Shown in pieces: positions 39,537-47,782 of a stretch of DNA of 52,382 nucleotides. The notes beneath the pieces were generated by a model. The model ran no database searches and was not told the DNA's origin. It saw nothing but the letters and a program-made list of their open reading frames with translations. The position numbers and the translations under genes are program-made. Within the stretch, counting starts at the first letter, position 1, and every line of letters starts with the position of its first letter. Origin of the DNA: a virus. Location of the stretch: IMG/VR virus record IMGVR_UViG_3300034175_000204, positions 1-52,382 of that record; one strand, written 5' to 3'.

Positions 39537-42422
39537 ATGAAGACCATCCTGCTTTGGGATCCCCGGTTTCCCGACCGTAAGCCCGCGCGGCTGACGCTCG
39601 CGGACGCGCTCGCATCCGCTGCGGTCCGCGCCGGCGTCGCCGCTGCGGCCGACCCTGCCGACCAGGGCGCGTTGGCGACCGGGGGCGCGCTTGATCCCGG
39701 GCTGCTGACCGAGGTCGTAGTGGAGCATGGCTATCGCCAGCAACTCGCGCGAGTGGTGCTGCCGTACGCGGTGGTGCTGATCGGGGCGGGGTTGGGAGTC
39801 TTGGCGAGTGTCGGGTCGCCGGTCGCGGGTGTTGCGACGCCGCCGATCGCGAGCGGCAATGCCGCAATGCTGGCGGCGTTGGCGAGCAAGAGTGGCCCAG
39901 TCAACGTCGGCGTGTTGGGCAGTTCCAAGATGCGTCAGCACGCGATCGTTCCTGCCAAAGCAGCGCGCTCGATGCCGTCCGGACCGCTCACGATCGCGCA
40001 GACACGCACTCGGCGCTGGCGGCTCAACTTCTGGTTCGATACCATCAACCCGACTTTCGATAGCGGCAACAACGGCATGTCGGGCCACATCTTTGCTGGC
40101 GACGGACAGACGTTCGGCAACATGTATCAGCGCATTCCGATGATACTGGCCTCGCGCGCAGACGTCATCGTCGTGCAGAGGACTGCCAACAGCGTCCAAA
40201 TCGACAATACGGATATTTACGGCAACCTGCTCGGCACCCCGTTTTCCGGCGAAGGCTATAATGCGCTGGAGCGGCTGGTCCTCAACGCCATCATCACCGG
40301 CATGGGCGGGCGCTTTGCCGGCAAGCCCGTGATCGTCGAAGAACTGATCCCACGCCGCACGGATGCCGGCTCGTTGCCCCCACAGTTCGCGGCCGGAGCG
40401 CCTGCACGCGCGCAAATCCCCGCGTGCAACAGCCTCGGCAACGAATGGTGCGCCGCAAACGGCATCCCGGTCATCCACAACTATGACGTGGTGGTTCCGG
40501 CGAGTGACCCGAACGGCAACCCAGAGCTCATGTACCTGCGCGCGGATCGTATCCACCGCAGCCTGGCCGGAGCGTTCGCGGAGAGTTTCACGTGGCAGAA
40601 CGTGATCGACCCGCTGTGCCCGGTCATTGGCGACCCCGATCCTCTCGCGGCGGGCAACCTCGTCATCAACCCACGCATGTCCGGCGCTGGGCCGATTGCC
40701 ACCGGTTACACGCGCACGCGGCATGGATCGACCGGGACGGGAACGCCGAGCATCGTCACGGTCGACGGCAAGCCGTGGCAGCAGATTTCCACCGATCTCA
40801 CCACCGTTGCGGACGGGGTGCAAGAGGCGGATACTTTCGTCGTGCCGCTAAATGCTACGGCCGGTTCGGGTTGGGCGCGCGCGCGCTTTCGGGTGCACGT
40901 TGAGGCGAGCGCCAGCTGGTACGGCACGCCGACCATGATCGCCAGCGCTGGCCCCGAGCCGGCGACCACGATTGCAGGGATGGACGGAGGCGGCTCCGGC
41001 GTCACCGACCCGACCAGCCTTAGCATCGAGCCGGGCATTCCTGTCGCCAATGGCGGGCTGTACGAGACACCGCCGTTCCGCGTCAGTCTCACCGCGGGCA
41101 GTCTGTCCATCCGCGGGCCGTCGTTTCGGCGCGGGGTCGGTATGGCGACGTGGCGGTTTACCGACGTCGAGTTCGTGCCCGTCGCCGATCCGCGATCGCT
41201 GATGTACGACGCCAGCTTGCCGCTCGGCACGACGATTAGCGGCGGCGCGAGTGCAGCCTACAGCTTCGTCGGCGATGGCGTGACCGCGCGCTCGCTGACC
41301 TTCCTGGCATCCAAGCCGGGCACCTGGTCAATCGGCGGAGCAGATGCGGCGCTTTGGACGATCGATCAATGGGGTCTCGCCAAGCGCGCCGGACCGCTGA
41401 ATTTCGGTGCGCCCGACGATACCGACGCAGACGGCGTGGACAGCTTTACGGTGACGCTGACACCGTTCGATATCCGCGATGCGGCGGTCAGCCAGGCCGT
41501 TACCGTCACCGCAACCTTCGCCTACACCGGCTTTTCCGATCGGATGAACCAAGCGGCGGGCGACATCACGACCAATCCGGGCTGGACCGCCATGCCCGGC
41601 TATGTCGCTGGCGCCATCGCGTACACCGGCGCGAACAACTTCGCGATCGGCTACAGCAACGTCTCGGGGGGCGGCGTGTTCGCGCCGCAGCAAGGCGATA
41701 CGGTCGAGCAACGGGTGACCGCCGAACAGCGGTTTTCGGTCACCAATAACGGCACGGTCGCCGTTCTGGCGCTCGACGCGGCCAATTGGCTCGGTCTCAC
41801 CAACGTGTTGACGACCGGAATCCAGTTCCGCACCAGCCAGGCGGGCACGCTTATGGTCCTGGGGACGTTCACGCCGGACCTTCCGCCCGCGCAGGGTGAC
41901 GTGCTGTCGTTTCAGGTGCGCGAGCAGGGGGCGGGCGTCTACAAGCTGGAGGTGTACCAGAACGGCGTGCGCCTCGTCCTTGGCAGCGGCACCGACGACG
42001 TGACCAATTTCGTCACCGGGGCGGGGTTCCTGGCGACTGCGCGGCGCTCGGGGCTGATTACGCGCACGGGCGGGCTGTCCATCTGGCTTCGCAACTGGAA
42101 CAACATTACCGCGTCGGCACGCACGACGCTGCGCTCGGTCAAACCGCTGGTGTGGAAGACGCCGAACGCCACGACGATCGCAGTCGCGGCCGGAGGCGGC
42201 GCAGGCGCGGCGGACATCGACCGGCGCACGGCTGGCAGCACGATCAGTTTGGGAACGGTCACCAAGCCCGCCGGCAACGCCGCCGAGTTCCTGGCGGATG
42301 GCGACACGATCCGCTGGTCCGGGTCGCTCGTCGCGGGAACATACACGGTCAATGTCATCGAGACGCTCGATGGTGCGGTGAAGTCCCCGCGCACGACCGC
42401 GCTGACGATCACGGTGGCATGA
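39537..42422 (+). CDS. Second tail fibre/receptor-binding protein with SGNH-like domain (961 aa)
   Basis: Starts MKTILLWDPRFPDRKPARLT after an AAGGA. After a hydrophobic/linker region (about 75-110), a domain at about 120-345 has VGVLGSSKM (near 125-133), DVIVVQRTAN and YLRADRIHRS (near 336-340). These resemble SGNH hydrolase blocks I, III and V (Ser, then Asp-x-x-His), although the GDS motif is altered. Several beta-rich repeats follow to residue 961. Position after spanins suggests a fibre or appendage with possible esterase/deacetylase action on host polysaccharide. Confidence 0.65.
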   Translation: MKTILLWDPRFPDRKPARLTLADALASAAVRAGVAAAADPADQGALATGGALDPGLLTEVVVEHGYRQQLARVVLPYAVVLIGAGLGVLASVGSPVAGVATPPIASGNAAMLAALASKSGPVNVGVLGSSKMRQHAIVPAKAARSMPSGPLTIAQTRTRRWRLNFWFDTINPTFDSGNNGMSGHIFAGDGQTFGNMYQRIPMILASRADVIVVQRTANSVQIDNTDIYGNLLGTPFSGEGYNALERLVLNAIITGMGGRFAGKPVIVEELIPRRTDAGSLPPQFAAGAPARAQIPACNSLGNEWCAANGIPVIHNYDVVVPASDPNGNPELMYLRADRIHRSLAGAFAESFTWQNVIDPLCPVIGDPDPLAAGNLVINPRMSGAGPIATGYTRTRHGSTGTGTPSIVTVDGKPWQQISTDLTTVADGVQEADTFVVPLNATAGSGWARARFRVHVEASASWYGTPTMIASAGPEPATTIAGMDGGGSGVTDPTSLSIEPGIPVANGGLYETPPFRVSLTAGSLSIRGPSFRRGVGMATWRFTDVEFVPVADPRSLMYDASLPLGTTISGGASAAYSFVGDGVTARSLTFLASKPGTWSIGGADAALWTIDQWGLAKRAGPLNFGAPDDTDADGVDSFTVTLTPFDIRDAAVSQAVTVTATFAYTGFSDRMNQAAGDITTNPGWTAMPGYVAGAIAYTGANNFAIGYSNVSGGGVFAPQQGDTVEQRVTAEQRFSVTNNGTVAVLALDAANWLGLTNVLTTGIQFRTSQAGTLMVLGTFTPDLPPAQGDVLSFQVREQGAGVYKLEVYQNGVRLVLGSGTDDVTNFVTGAGFLATARRSGLITRTGGLSIWLRNWNNITASARTTLRSVKPLVWKTPNATTIAVAAGGGAGAADIDRRTAGSTISLGTVTKPAGNAAEFLADGDTIRWSGSLVAGTYTVNVIETLDGAVKSPRTTALTITVA

Positions 42423-43408
42423 TGCGCGCGCTCATCCTCCCGCTCCTCCTCCTCCTCCTCGGCCTCCTCACCGCGCCGGCACTTGCGCAGACGGTGACCA
42501 CCACGGCGCCGCTGCCGGACGGCGACCGCGATGGTCGCGTGCGGGTCGTCGCCCAGGCAGCGGCGCTGGGGGTCCCGCGGGGTACGATACTGACGCTCTG
42601 TCCGGCCACGACCTGGACCTATCGCTACGGCTCGGGCGAATGCACCGTCGCGCTCGATGTGCCCGGCAAGATCGGTCCGGTACCGCTGGCCAGCTCCGGG
42701 CGGGTCGTCACGCGGGCGTGGCAGGTTGTCGAGACTTGGCCGAAGACGGACTATACGGGCCAGGTCAACGCGGGCCTGGTCGCCACCGAGATCGGCCGGG
42801 TTGGCATCCGGCTGAAGGGCAGGGTCGACGGGGTGACGATCCGCGACTTCCGGCTGGAGCATTCCGCCGTGGAGAACGTCTCGCCGCACCTGCCCGTCGC
42901 GATCGCGGTCGAGAACGGCCGCGACATACTGATCCAGGATGGGCGCGCGAGCGGCTTCCAAATGACATACGTCGCCGGCAAGTACCGGAACGGCGACGTC
43001 TACTCGACCGAGCGGCTTGTCGACCGCATCACCTTCCGCCGCGTCGCGGCGCGCAATGCCAGCGACGGGTGCTTCGACCTGAAGTCGACGAATACGATCC
43101 TCGACCAGACGACCGGCGGCAAATGCGGGATCATCTATCGGCTGTGGGGCAGCGGCTTCGCCACGACGATCGTCAGCGAGGATCCGCGCAAGTACCACGT
43201 CGCCTTCTATACGGGTGCCGACTGGCACATCGGCCACCTGACCGCGCGCGCGGCGACGACGGCGCCGATCCTGTTCTTCGAAGGTCTGACCACGGGCGCA
43301 CGGGTGGTCATCGATGGGTGCACGATCGCGGTGCCGCGCGGCACTAGGCTGTTCCTCGGCAAGCCTCCGAAGACGCTCATCCTGGGCCCGGGATGCGCGG
43401 TGCCGTAG
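42419..43408 (+). CDS. Exported right-handed beta-helix protein (329 aa)
   Basis: Starts ATGATG overlapping the fibre stop. Signal peptide MMRALILPLLLLLLGLLTAP ALAQ. The mature part has repeated V/I-x-I turns (VRIxxxRASGF, GVTIRDFRLEHSAVENV, VENGRDILIQDGRASGF, VDRITFRRVAARNASDGCFD) of a pectate-lyase-like beta helix. A secreted product encoded at the end of a late operon is unusual; it may modify the cell surface or polysaccharide. Confidence 0.7.
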   Translation: MMRALILPLLLLLLGLLTAPALAQTVTTTAPLPDGDRDGRVRVVAQAAALGVPRGTILTLCPATTWTYRYGSGECTVALDVPGKIGPVPLASSGRVVTRAWQVVETWPKTDYTGQVNAGLVATEIGRVGIRLKGRVDGVTIRDFRLEHSAVENVSPHLPVAIAVENGRDILIQDGRASGFQMTYVAGKYRNGDVYSTERLVDRITFRRVAARNASDGCFDLKSTNTILDQTTGGKCGIIYRLWGSGFATTIVSEDPRKYHVAFYTGADWHIGHLTARAATTAPILFFEGLTTGARVVIDGCTIAVPRGTRLFLGKPPKTLILGPGCAVP

Positions 43409-43454
43409 CCGCAGCGTCTCGACGCTCGTGGCCGCACGTGGCATATCTTTCACC

Positions 43455-43484
43455 GCCGACCCGAGCGTAGCCGCAAGGGTCGGC
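43455..43484 (+). terminator. Hairpin after the beta-helix gene
   Basis: GCCGACCC and GGGTCGGC, 8-bp perfect stem with 14-base loop, no T-run. A likely end of the late transcript or mRNA 3' structure. Confidence 0.5.
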
Positions 43485-43575
43485 CCGCGCGCGCGGTTTG
43501 CTCCCGGGTTCCGGTTCGCCGGGTGGCCCGCGGAATAGAAGACCCTCCGGGGAAATACGCGGGGCGTAGATCCCT

Positions 43576-43634
43576 GGGAGCCTGCGCGGCTAACCACCCG
43601 GTCCGTCGGGCTGGTCGGCCGCGCAGGCACTCCC
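43576..43634. ncRNA. Long imperfect hairpin, candidate structured RNA
   Basis: Outer GGGAG/CTCCC, then CCTGCGCGGC/GCCGCGCAGG (10 bp, with a short internal loop), then ACCACCCG/CGGGCTGGT around a GTCCGT loop. A 59-base hairpin with some 23 paired bases. No T-run follows and no known riboswitch is recognised. Could be an RNA element, a strong terminator, or a DNA recombination/binding site. Confidence 0.4.
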
Positions 43635-43764
43635 CCCTGATATTCGCGGTGATCGCCGCGCCACTCATCCCGCGGCCGATCGGCCGGGGCCCCGCCGATC
43701 GCGTCGATCGGCGGCCACTCAGCGCGCGTAGCCGACGTGCTCCTCACCCGAGAGCTGAGACTGA

Positions 43765-44560
43765 ATGCCTTCGTCCACCACCGCCCGACCCCCCTGCGCC
43801 GTATCTTGGGGGCAAGCGCAACCTGGCCAAACGCCTGTGCGCCATCATCGATACGATCCCCCACCGGACCTATGTTGAGCCGTTTGTCGGCATGGGCGGC
43901 GTGTTCCTGCGCCGGCCCGCGCCGGCGCCTGTCGAGGTCATCAACGATCTCGCCGGCGACGTCGCCAACCTGTTCCGGGTCGTGCGGCGGCATTACGAGC
44001 CGTTCGTCGACGAGCTGCGCTGGCTGATCGCGAGCCGGGCCGAGTTCGAACGGCAGCGCGACCTGGAGCCGCGGCTGCTGACCGACATCGAGCGCGCGGT
44101 CCGCTTCCTCTACCTCCAGCGCCTGGCGTTCGGCGGCAAGATCGTCGGCCGCACTTTCGGAGTACGACGCGACCAGGACTCGCGCTTCAACCTCGCGCGC
44201 CTGCGCGCCGAACTGAAGGCGCTGCGCGATCGCCTGGCGTCGGTCACGATCGAGCAGCTGGACTATGCGGACGTGATCCGTCGCTATGACGGCGCGGGCA
44301 CGCTGTTCTATCTGGACCCGCCCTACGACGAGACCACGGGCTATGGCACGGGGTTCGGCCGCGACGACTATGTCGCGATGGCCGAGCAGCTCGCCCGCAT
44401 CGCTGGTCAGTTCGTCCTGTCGATCAACGCGACCGACTTCATCCGCGAGACCTTCGCGGCCTTCTCGATCGAGGAAGTCGAGACGACCTGGACGGTTTCG
44501 ACGGGGGCAACCGGCCGGGGCACGCGCGTGACCGAGCTGATCATCAGCAACCCGCGCTGA
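43765..44560 (+). pseudogene. Dam-type N6-adenine methylase, frameshifted at C6 tract
   Basis: The methylase reads PAPYLGGKRNLAKRL (motif PxxGGK), YVEPFVGMGGVF (FxG, SAM site), and LFYLDPPYDE (DPPY, catalytic) through to 44560. Its only sensible start, ATG 43765 (MPSSTTARP), is in another frame. The shift happens at a run of six C at 43,789-43,794. With five C the sequence would read MPSSTTARPPAPYLGGKR. So the gene is either inactive, phase-variable, or miscalled by one base. It is D12-class and would methylate adenine in a short palindrome such as GATC. Confidence 0.75.
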
Positions 44561-44567
44561 TGCCTTT

Positions 44568-44598
44568 GCAGAGAGCGGGTATCGCACCCGTTCTCTGC
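44568..44598 (+). terminator. Strong hairpin after Dam gene
   Basis: GCAGAGAGCGGGT-ATCGC-ACCCGTTCTCTGC, a 13-bp stem with one G-T pair, eight bases after the methylase stop. Not followed by a T-run. Confidence 0.7.
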
Positions 44599-44762
44599 GG
44601 GTATCGGGGGCCCTCACAGGCGCAGAATTGCGCCACCACGGCGGATCGGACCTCCGCCGCGCTCCACATTAAATCATGTGTTCCGCGCCGATCGCCACGG
44701 CCGGCGCGGCCTGGCTCGGGTCGATCGACGCGGGGCGCCTCCTCTCACAAACCGAGGTTAAC

Positions 44763-45986
44763 ATGCTCACCAACGCCGACCTCAAGAGAGTGCGGACGCG
44801 TGATCGCGCCTACAAGCTGGCCGACGCCGGCGGCCTCCATCTCTACGTCGCACCGACAGGGCTGAGGTCCTGGCGGTGGCGCTTCCGCCTCGGCGGAAAG
44901 GAGCAGCTGCTGACGATCGGCGGCTTTCCGGACGTCTCCCTCGACGCAGCCCGGGCCCAGCGTGATCGCGCGCGTGAGCAGCTCGGCCGCGGCGAGGATC
45001 CGCGCGCGGCTGCGAGCTCCGACGATTCGCGAGTTCGTGCTTTCGAGTATGTCGCCCGGGGCTGGCTAGCGCACATGCGCCCGCGCTGGACCGAGGTGCA
45101 TGCGGCCGACGTGCTCGCCAGCCTCGAGCGCGACGTCTTCCCCGCGATCGGCGCCATGCCGATGGGCGCCATCACCACGCCGGTGGTGCTGAACGCCCTG
45201 CGCTCAGTCGAGCAGCGCGGCCGCCTCGAGACGGCCCGACGCGTGCGTCAGCGGATCTCGGCCGTGTTCGCCTTGGCGATCGCCCAGGGTCTGGTCGAGC
45301 ATGATCCAGCGGCGATCGTCGGCAAGGCGCTGATGCCGCCGGCACCACCGCAGCATCATGCCGCGCTCCTCGACGTCGATGACGCGCGCGAGCTGCTCGC
45401 GGCGGCCGAGCTGGTCGACGCGGCGCCTGTGATCAAGCGGGCGTCACGCTTCCTGGCCCTCACGGCCGTGCGCCTCGCGGCGGTCCGCGGCGCGTGCTGG
45501 TCCGAGATCGAGGACCTCGACGGCCTAGCGCCGCTGTGGCGCGTGCCTGCCGCGCGCATGAAGCTGAAGGCGGCGAAGAAGCTCGATTCGAGCAACGACC
45601 ACCTGGTACCGCTGTCGCGCCAGGCGGCCGAGCTGCTGCGCGAGATCCGCGACGAACACGTTGCCGGCGCCGGCAACCTGTTCTTCCCGGGTCGCCTCGC
45701 CGGCCGGCCGATCGGTGAGGCGGCGATCGGCGACCTCTACGATCGCGCGGGCTTCGCCGGCCGTCACGTGCCGCACGGCTGGCGCGCGACCTTCTCGACG
45801 ATCCTCAACGAGCGCTTCCCGGACCAGCGAGGCCAGATCGACCGCGCGCTAGCCCACGCCAGCGGCGCCCGGGACAAGGTGGAGGAGGGCATCAACGCGA
45901 AGGTGGAGGGCGCGTACAACCGCAGCCAGCAGCTGGCACCGCGGCGCGAGCTCTTCCAGGCCTGGGCAGACGCGCTGGTCGGGTGA
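44763..45986 (+). CDS. int: P4-type tyrosine integrase (right end)
   Basis: A 407-aa integrase starting MLTNADLKRVRTRDRAYKLA with GAGG six bases upstream. The N-terminal DUF4102 domain (LADAGGLHLYVAPTGLRSWR) defines the P4/CP4-57 subfamily. The catalytic core has LTAVRLAAVRGACWSE (first Arg), PHGWRATFST (H-x-x-R) and LAHAS...VEGAYNR (final His and Tyr). These integrases usually target tRNA 3' ends, consistent with the tRNA-Thr fragment 1.75 kb downstream. A TTAAAT-type AT-rich patch at 44,669 may belong to its promoter. Confidence 0.95.
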   Translation: MLTNADLKRVRTRDRAYKLADAGGLHLYVAPTGLRSWRWRFRLGGKEQLLTIGGFPDVSLDAARAQRDRAREQLGRGEDPRAAASSDDSRVRAFEYVARGWLAHMRPRWTEVHAADVLASLERDVFPAIGAMPMGAITTPVVLNALRSVEQRGRLETARRVRQRISAVFALAIAQGLVEHDPAAIVGKALMPPAPPQHHAALLDVDDARELLAAAELVDAAPVIKRASRFLALTAVRLAAVRGACWSEIEDLDGLAPLWRVPAARMKLKAAKKLDSSNDHLVPLSRQAAELLREIRDEHVAGAGNLFFPGRLAGRPIGEAAIGDLYDRAGFAGRHVPHGWRATFSTILNERFPDQRGQIDRALAHASGARDKVEEGINAKVEGAYNRSQQLAPRRELFQAWADALVG

Positions 45987-46051
45987 GGGTGGGGCAGGGC
46001 ACCCGACCAACCTGGGGTCCGCCCCAGGTTGCCGAGGGGCTCGCCCCACCC
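45987..46051 (+). terminator. Nested hairpins after P4 integrase
   Basis: Outer GGGTGGGGC (45987-45995) and GCCCCACCC (46043-46051) enclose a perfect AACCTGGGG-TCCG-CCCCAGGTT hairpin (46009-46030). Starts directly after the integrase stop; a strong transcription stop or structured 3' end. Confidence 0.6.
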
Positions 46052-46140
46052 CCGGAGGGTCAAAAGTCGGGGCAGTCGCCCCCCGGACACCGCATGGTGC
46101 CGCCGTGCGCACTGCGAGGAGATCCAGACCAAAAAGTTCG

Positions 46141-46401
46141 TCACCGCGGCACAGGCTCCGCAGGGAGAGGGTTGGCGGAAAAGCCGGCCCTCCAGCGCTT
46201 GCGACCTTCGGCCAGCCACGCAGCGGCCATCGCCCTCGCGTGATCGTGGGCAGCCTCGTTATTTTGCGACATGAGCACGCAGTACCGAATTTGCGTGATC
46301 GCGGAGGGTCTCAGCCTGCGGCTTGCGGGAGAGTATCCAGCGTCGAAGAAGGGAGCTGCGCGCTCCAAGGCATCGAGGATCGTATCGGTCTCGCCGCGCA
46401 T
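46141..46401 (-). CDS. Small unknown protein (86 aa)
   Basis: Frame is open to 46455, but ATG 46401 has CTGGAG seven bases before it. Protein begins MRGETDTILDALERAAPFFD and contains PSAITQIRYCVLMSQNNEAA, helical. No family recognised. Divergent from nothing nearby; leftward like the rep-like gene. Confidence 0.45.
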   Translation of the reverse strand: MRGETDTILDALERAAPFFDAGYSPASRRLRPSAITQIRYCVLMSQNNEAAHDHARAMAAAWLAEGRKRWRAGFSANPLPAEPVPR

Positions 46402-46486
46402 CGAAAACTCCAGAAGGTAGAGCGCCGCATGCGCGACGCCGGGGGAGGGGGGCACGCTTCGCGCCGGGTCCCCCTCGACAGCCCGG

Positions 46487-46601
46487 GGCGGCGCAAGCCG
46501 CCACGTTCCGACAGCCTGGTCTTGGCTGTCGGGTGCGTGTGTCGGTCCGTTGCCGCCGTGGGGGACTACAAACTAGCGCCGACCTCGCGTTCAGCGAGGT
46601 C
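46487..46601. repeat. Cluster of three perfect hairpins
   Basis: GGCGGC-GCAA-GCCGCC (46487-46502), CCGACAGCC-7-GGCTGTCGG (46508-46532) and GACCTCGC-5-GCGAGGTC (46581-46601) in a 190-bp non-coding gap downstream of the rep-like gene. Could be terminators, an origin region or small RNA. Confidence 0.6.
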
Positions 46602-46644
46602 GTTCCTCATCATTCTAAAGACCTGTCGTTGGATAGCGGTCGTT

Positions 46645-47487
46645 TCACGGACTCACGCTTGTGAGCGTGGCGCCAACCCTGGCGAGGACGGCACGGAGCT
46701 CCGGATCGTGGACCTCGGCGGCCGTCGGCTCGCCCGGCCTGACTGTCGCTGGGATCGCACCCAGGCGGCGGAGCCGCACCGTCAGAAGCTGCTTGAAGCG
46801 CGACCAGGTGCGCTGCGCCATCTTGGTTTGTAGTGGAAACAGGTAGGCGTTGGACGTCTGCTCGCGCTGCGGGGCGAACTCGCCCTTGGCGTCCGTCCGG
46901 ATGCTTCGCCTCACCCAATCGACGAGGCCGTTCGCCTTCAGCCGCGCGATCCCCTCCTTGGCCGCCGTGAGGCTGACCCCGGCGGTGGCGGCGATCGTCT
47001 CGTAAGTCGGGAACAGTTGGCCCGTCGCGAAGTCCAGAAAGTGGACCAGCCCGCGCAGCACGACGATGTCGATTCGCCGGAGCGCGCGGCGCGCTCTAAC
47101 GATCAGCGCGTCGATCGCCTGCAGCTCCAGCCTCAGCGCCGCGCGTGCGCCTGGCGGCGAGTCGGCGGCCGCTTCGTGGCGCTCCAACTCGCCCGCGATC
47201 AGCGGCCGCTTGCCTTCAGCCGCGCGCACTTCGGCAGGCGGGAGCTCGCGCCACTGCTGATGGCGGAGTTCGTCGGCGGCCTGGACGAGCGCGTCGCGGA
47301 ACGCGAGACCCTGACCGGCCGAGCCGTCGCCGATCGGCTTCCAAGGTTTGGCCTTGGGATCGTCAACGTCGTAGCTTTCGCGGCGCACGTGGGGGTCTGG
47401 GCCGCGTTGGCGGCCCGTCAAGTGGGCTGTGAACTGCCGGGTCAGCAGCCGCGCCTGGCGCGCGATCGGTCTGGAGGTATGCGACAT
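46645..47487 (-). CDS. Replication-initiator-like winged-helix protein (280 aa)
   Basis: The C-terminal half holds TGQLFPTYETIAATAGVSLT then AAKEGIARLKANGLVDWVRR, the winged-helix pattern of RepA/replication-initiator and helix-turn-helix proteins of integrative elements. The N-terminal half has helical, basic segments (RALRRIDIVVLRGLVHFLDF). GGGAG precedes the ATG at 47487. Located between an integrase and attR, it could start replication of an excised small element or regulate it. Assignment is tentative. Confidence 0.6.
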   Translation of the reverse strand: MSHTSRPIARQARLLTRQFTAHLTGRQRGPDPHVRRESYDVDDPKAKPWKPIGDGSAGQGLAFRDALVQAADELRHQQWRELPPAEVRAAEGKRPLIAGELERHEAAADSPPGARAALRLELQAIDALIVRARRALRRIDIVVLRGLVHFLDFATGQLFPTYETIAATAGVSLTAAKEGIARLKANGLVDWVRRSIRTDAKGEFAPQREQTSNAYLFPLQTKMAQRTWSRFKQLLTVRLRRLGAIPATVRPGEPTAAEVHDPELRAVLARVGATLTSVSP

Positions 47488-47530
47488 CGTGTCGGCTCCC
47501 GATGGGAAGTCGATGGGCGCACGAAAGCGC

Positions 47531-47593
47531 CGGCTGAACTGGCGTGTTCAGCCGCGCGCTTTGCGTGGTGGCGATGCGCTCCTCGCGGAGCGC
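47531..47593. repeat. Two hairpins upstream of the rep-like gene
   Basis: CGGCTGAAC-6-GTTCAGCCG (47531-47554) and GCGCTCC-TCGC-GGAGCGC (47576-47593), both perfect, within 110 bp of the rep-like start codon. Possible operators or origin structures. Confidence 0.6.
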
Positions 47594-47660
47594 CGATGTC
47601 GGTGAATGGCCGTTCGACGGCAGTCCGGTGCGGCTCCGGTGTTAGCCGAAGATCGCGATG

Positions 47661-47725
47661 GAAAACTGCGGCTTTCGCCCCCGGCCTAGCTGGCTAAAAC
47701 GTCACGAAAACCGCGGAAAACCGCG
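47661..47725. repeat. Direct repeats GAAAACYGCG beside attR
   Basis: GAAAACTGCG at 47661-47670, GAAAACCGCG at 47706-47715 and 47716-47725, the last two in tandem. They are 13-77 bp from the tRNA fragment, the place for integrase arm-type sites, or they could be replication iterons. Confidence 0.55.
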
Positions 47726-47737
47726 CTGTCCGTTTCG

Positions 47738-47782
47738 TTCGTAATGCGGGGGTCACAGGTTCGAGTCCTGTAAGCGGCACCA
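47738..47782 (+). other. attR: 3' half of a tRNA-Thr(CGT)
   Basis: From the anticodon loop TTCGTAA (anticodon CGT at 47740-47742) through the 3' anticodon stem TGCGG, T-arm ACAGG-TTCGAGT-CCTGT, acceptor strand AAGCGGC, discriminator A and encoded CCA. The 5' half is missing (upstream bases do not pair). This is what a prophage inserted into a tRNA 3' end leaves at its distal junction. The intact tRNA should lie left of the window. Confidence 0.8.

Larger units (their letters stand above)
43409..43764 (+). other. Non-coding 356-bp stretch between late operon and Dam gene
   Basis: No credible gene on either strand. It holds two strong inverted repeats described separately (43455-43484 and 43576-43634) and a GC-rich segment at 43,484-43,530. 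Confidence 0.6.

Noticed and set aside
41939-44617. 892-codon minus-strand open frame across fibre, beta-helix and methylase genes
   Set aside because: Runs opposite to three recognisable genes and shows no protein-like sequence.
47738-47782. A complete tRNA gene
   Set aside because: Only the part from the anticodon loop to CCA is present; bases upstream cannot form the 5' anticodon stem, D-arm or acceptor strand.
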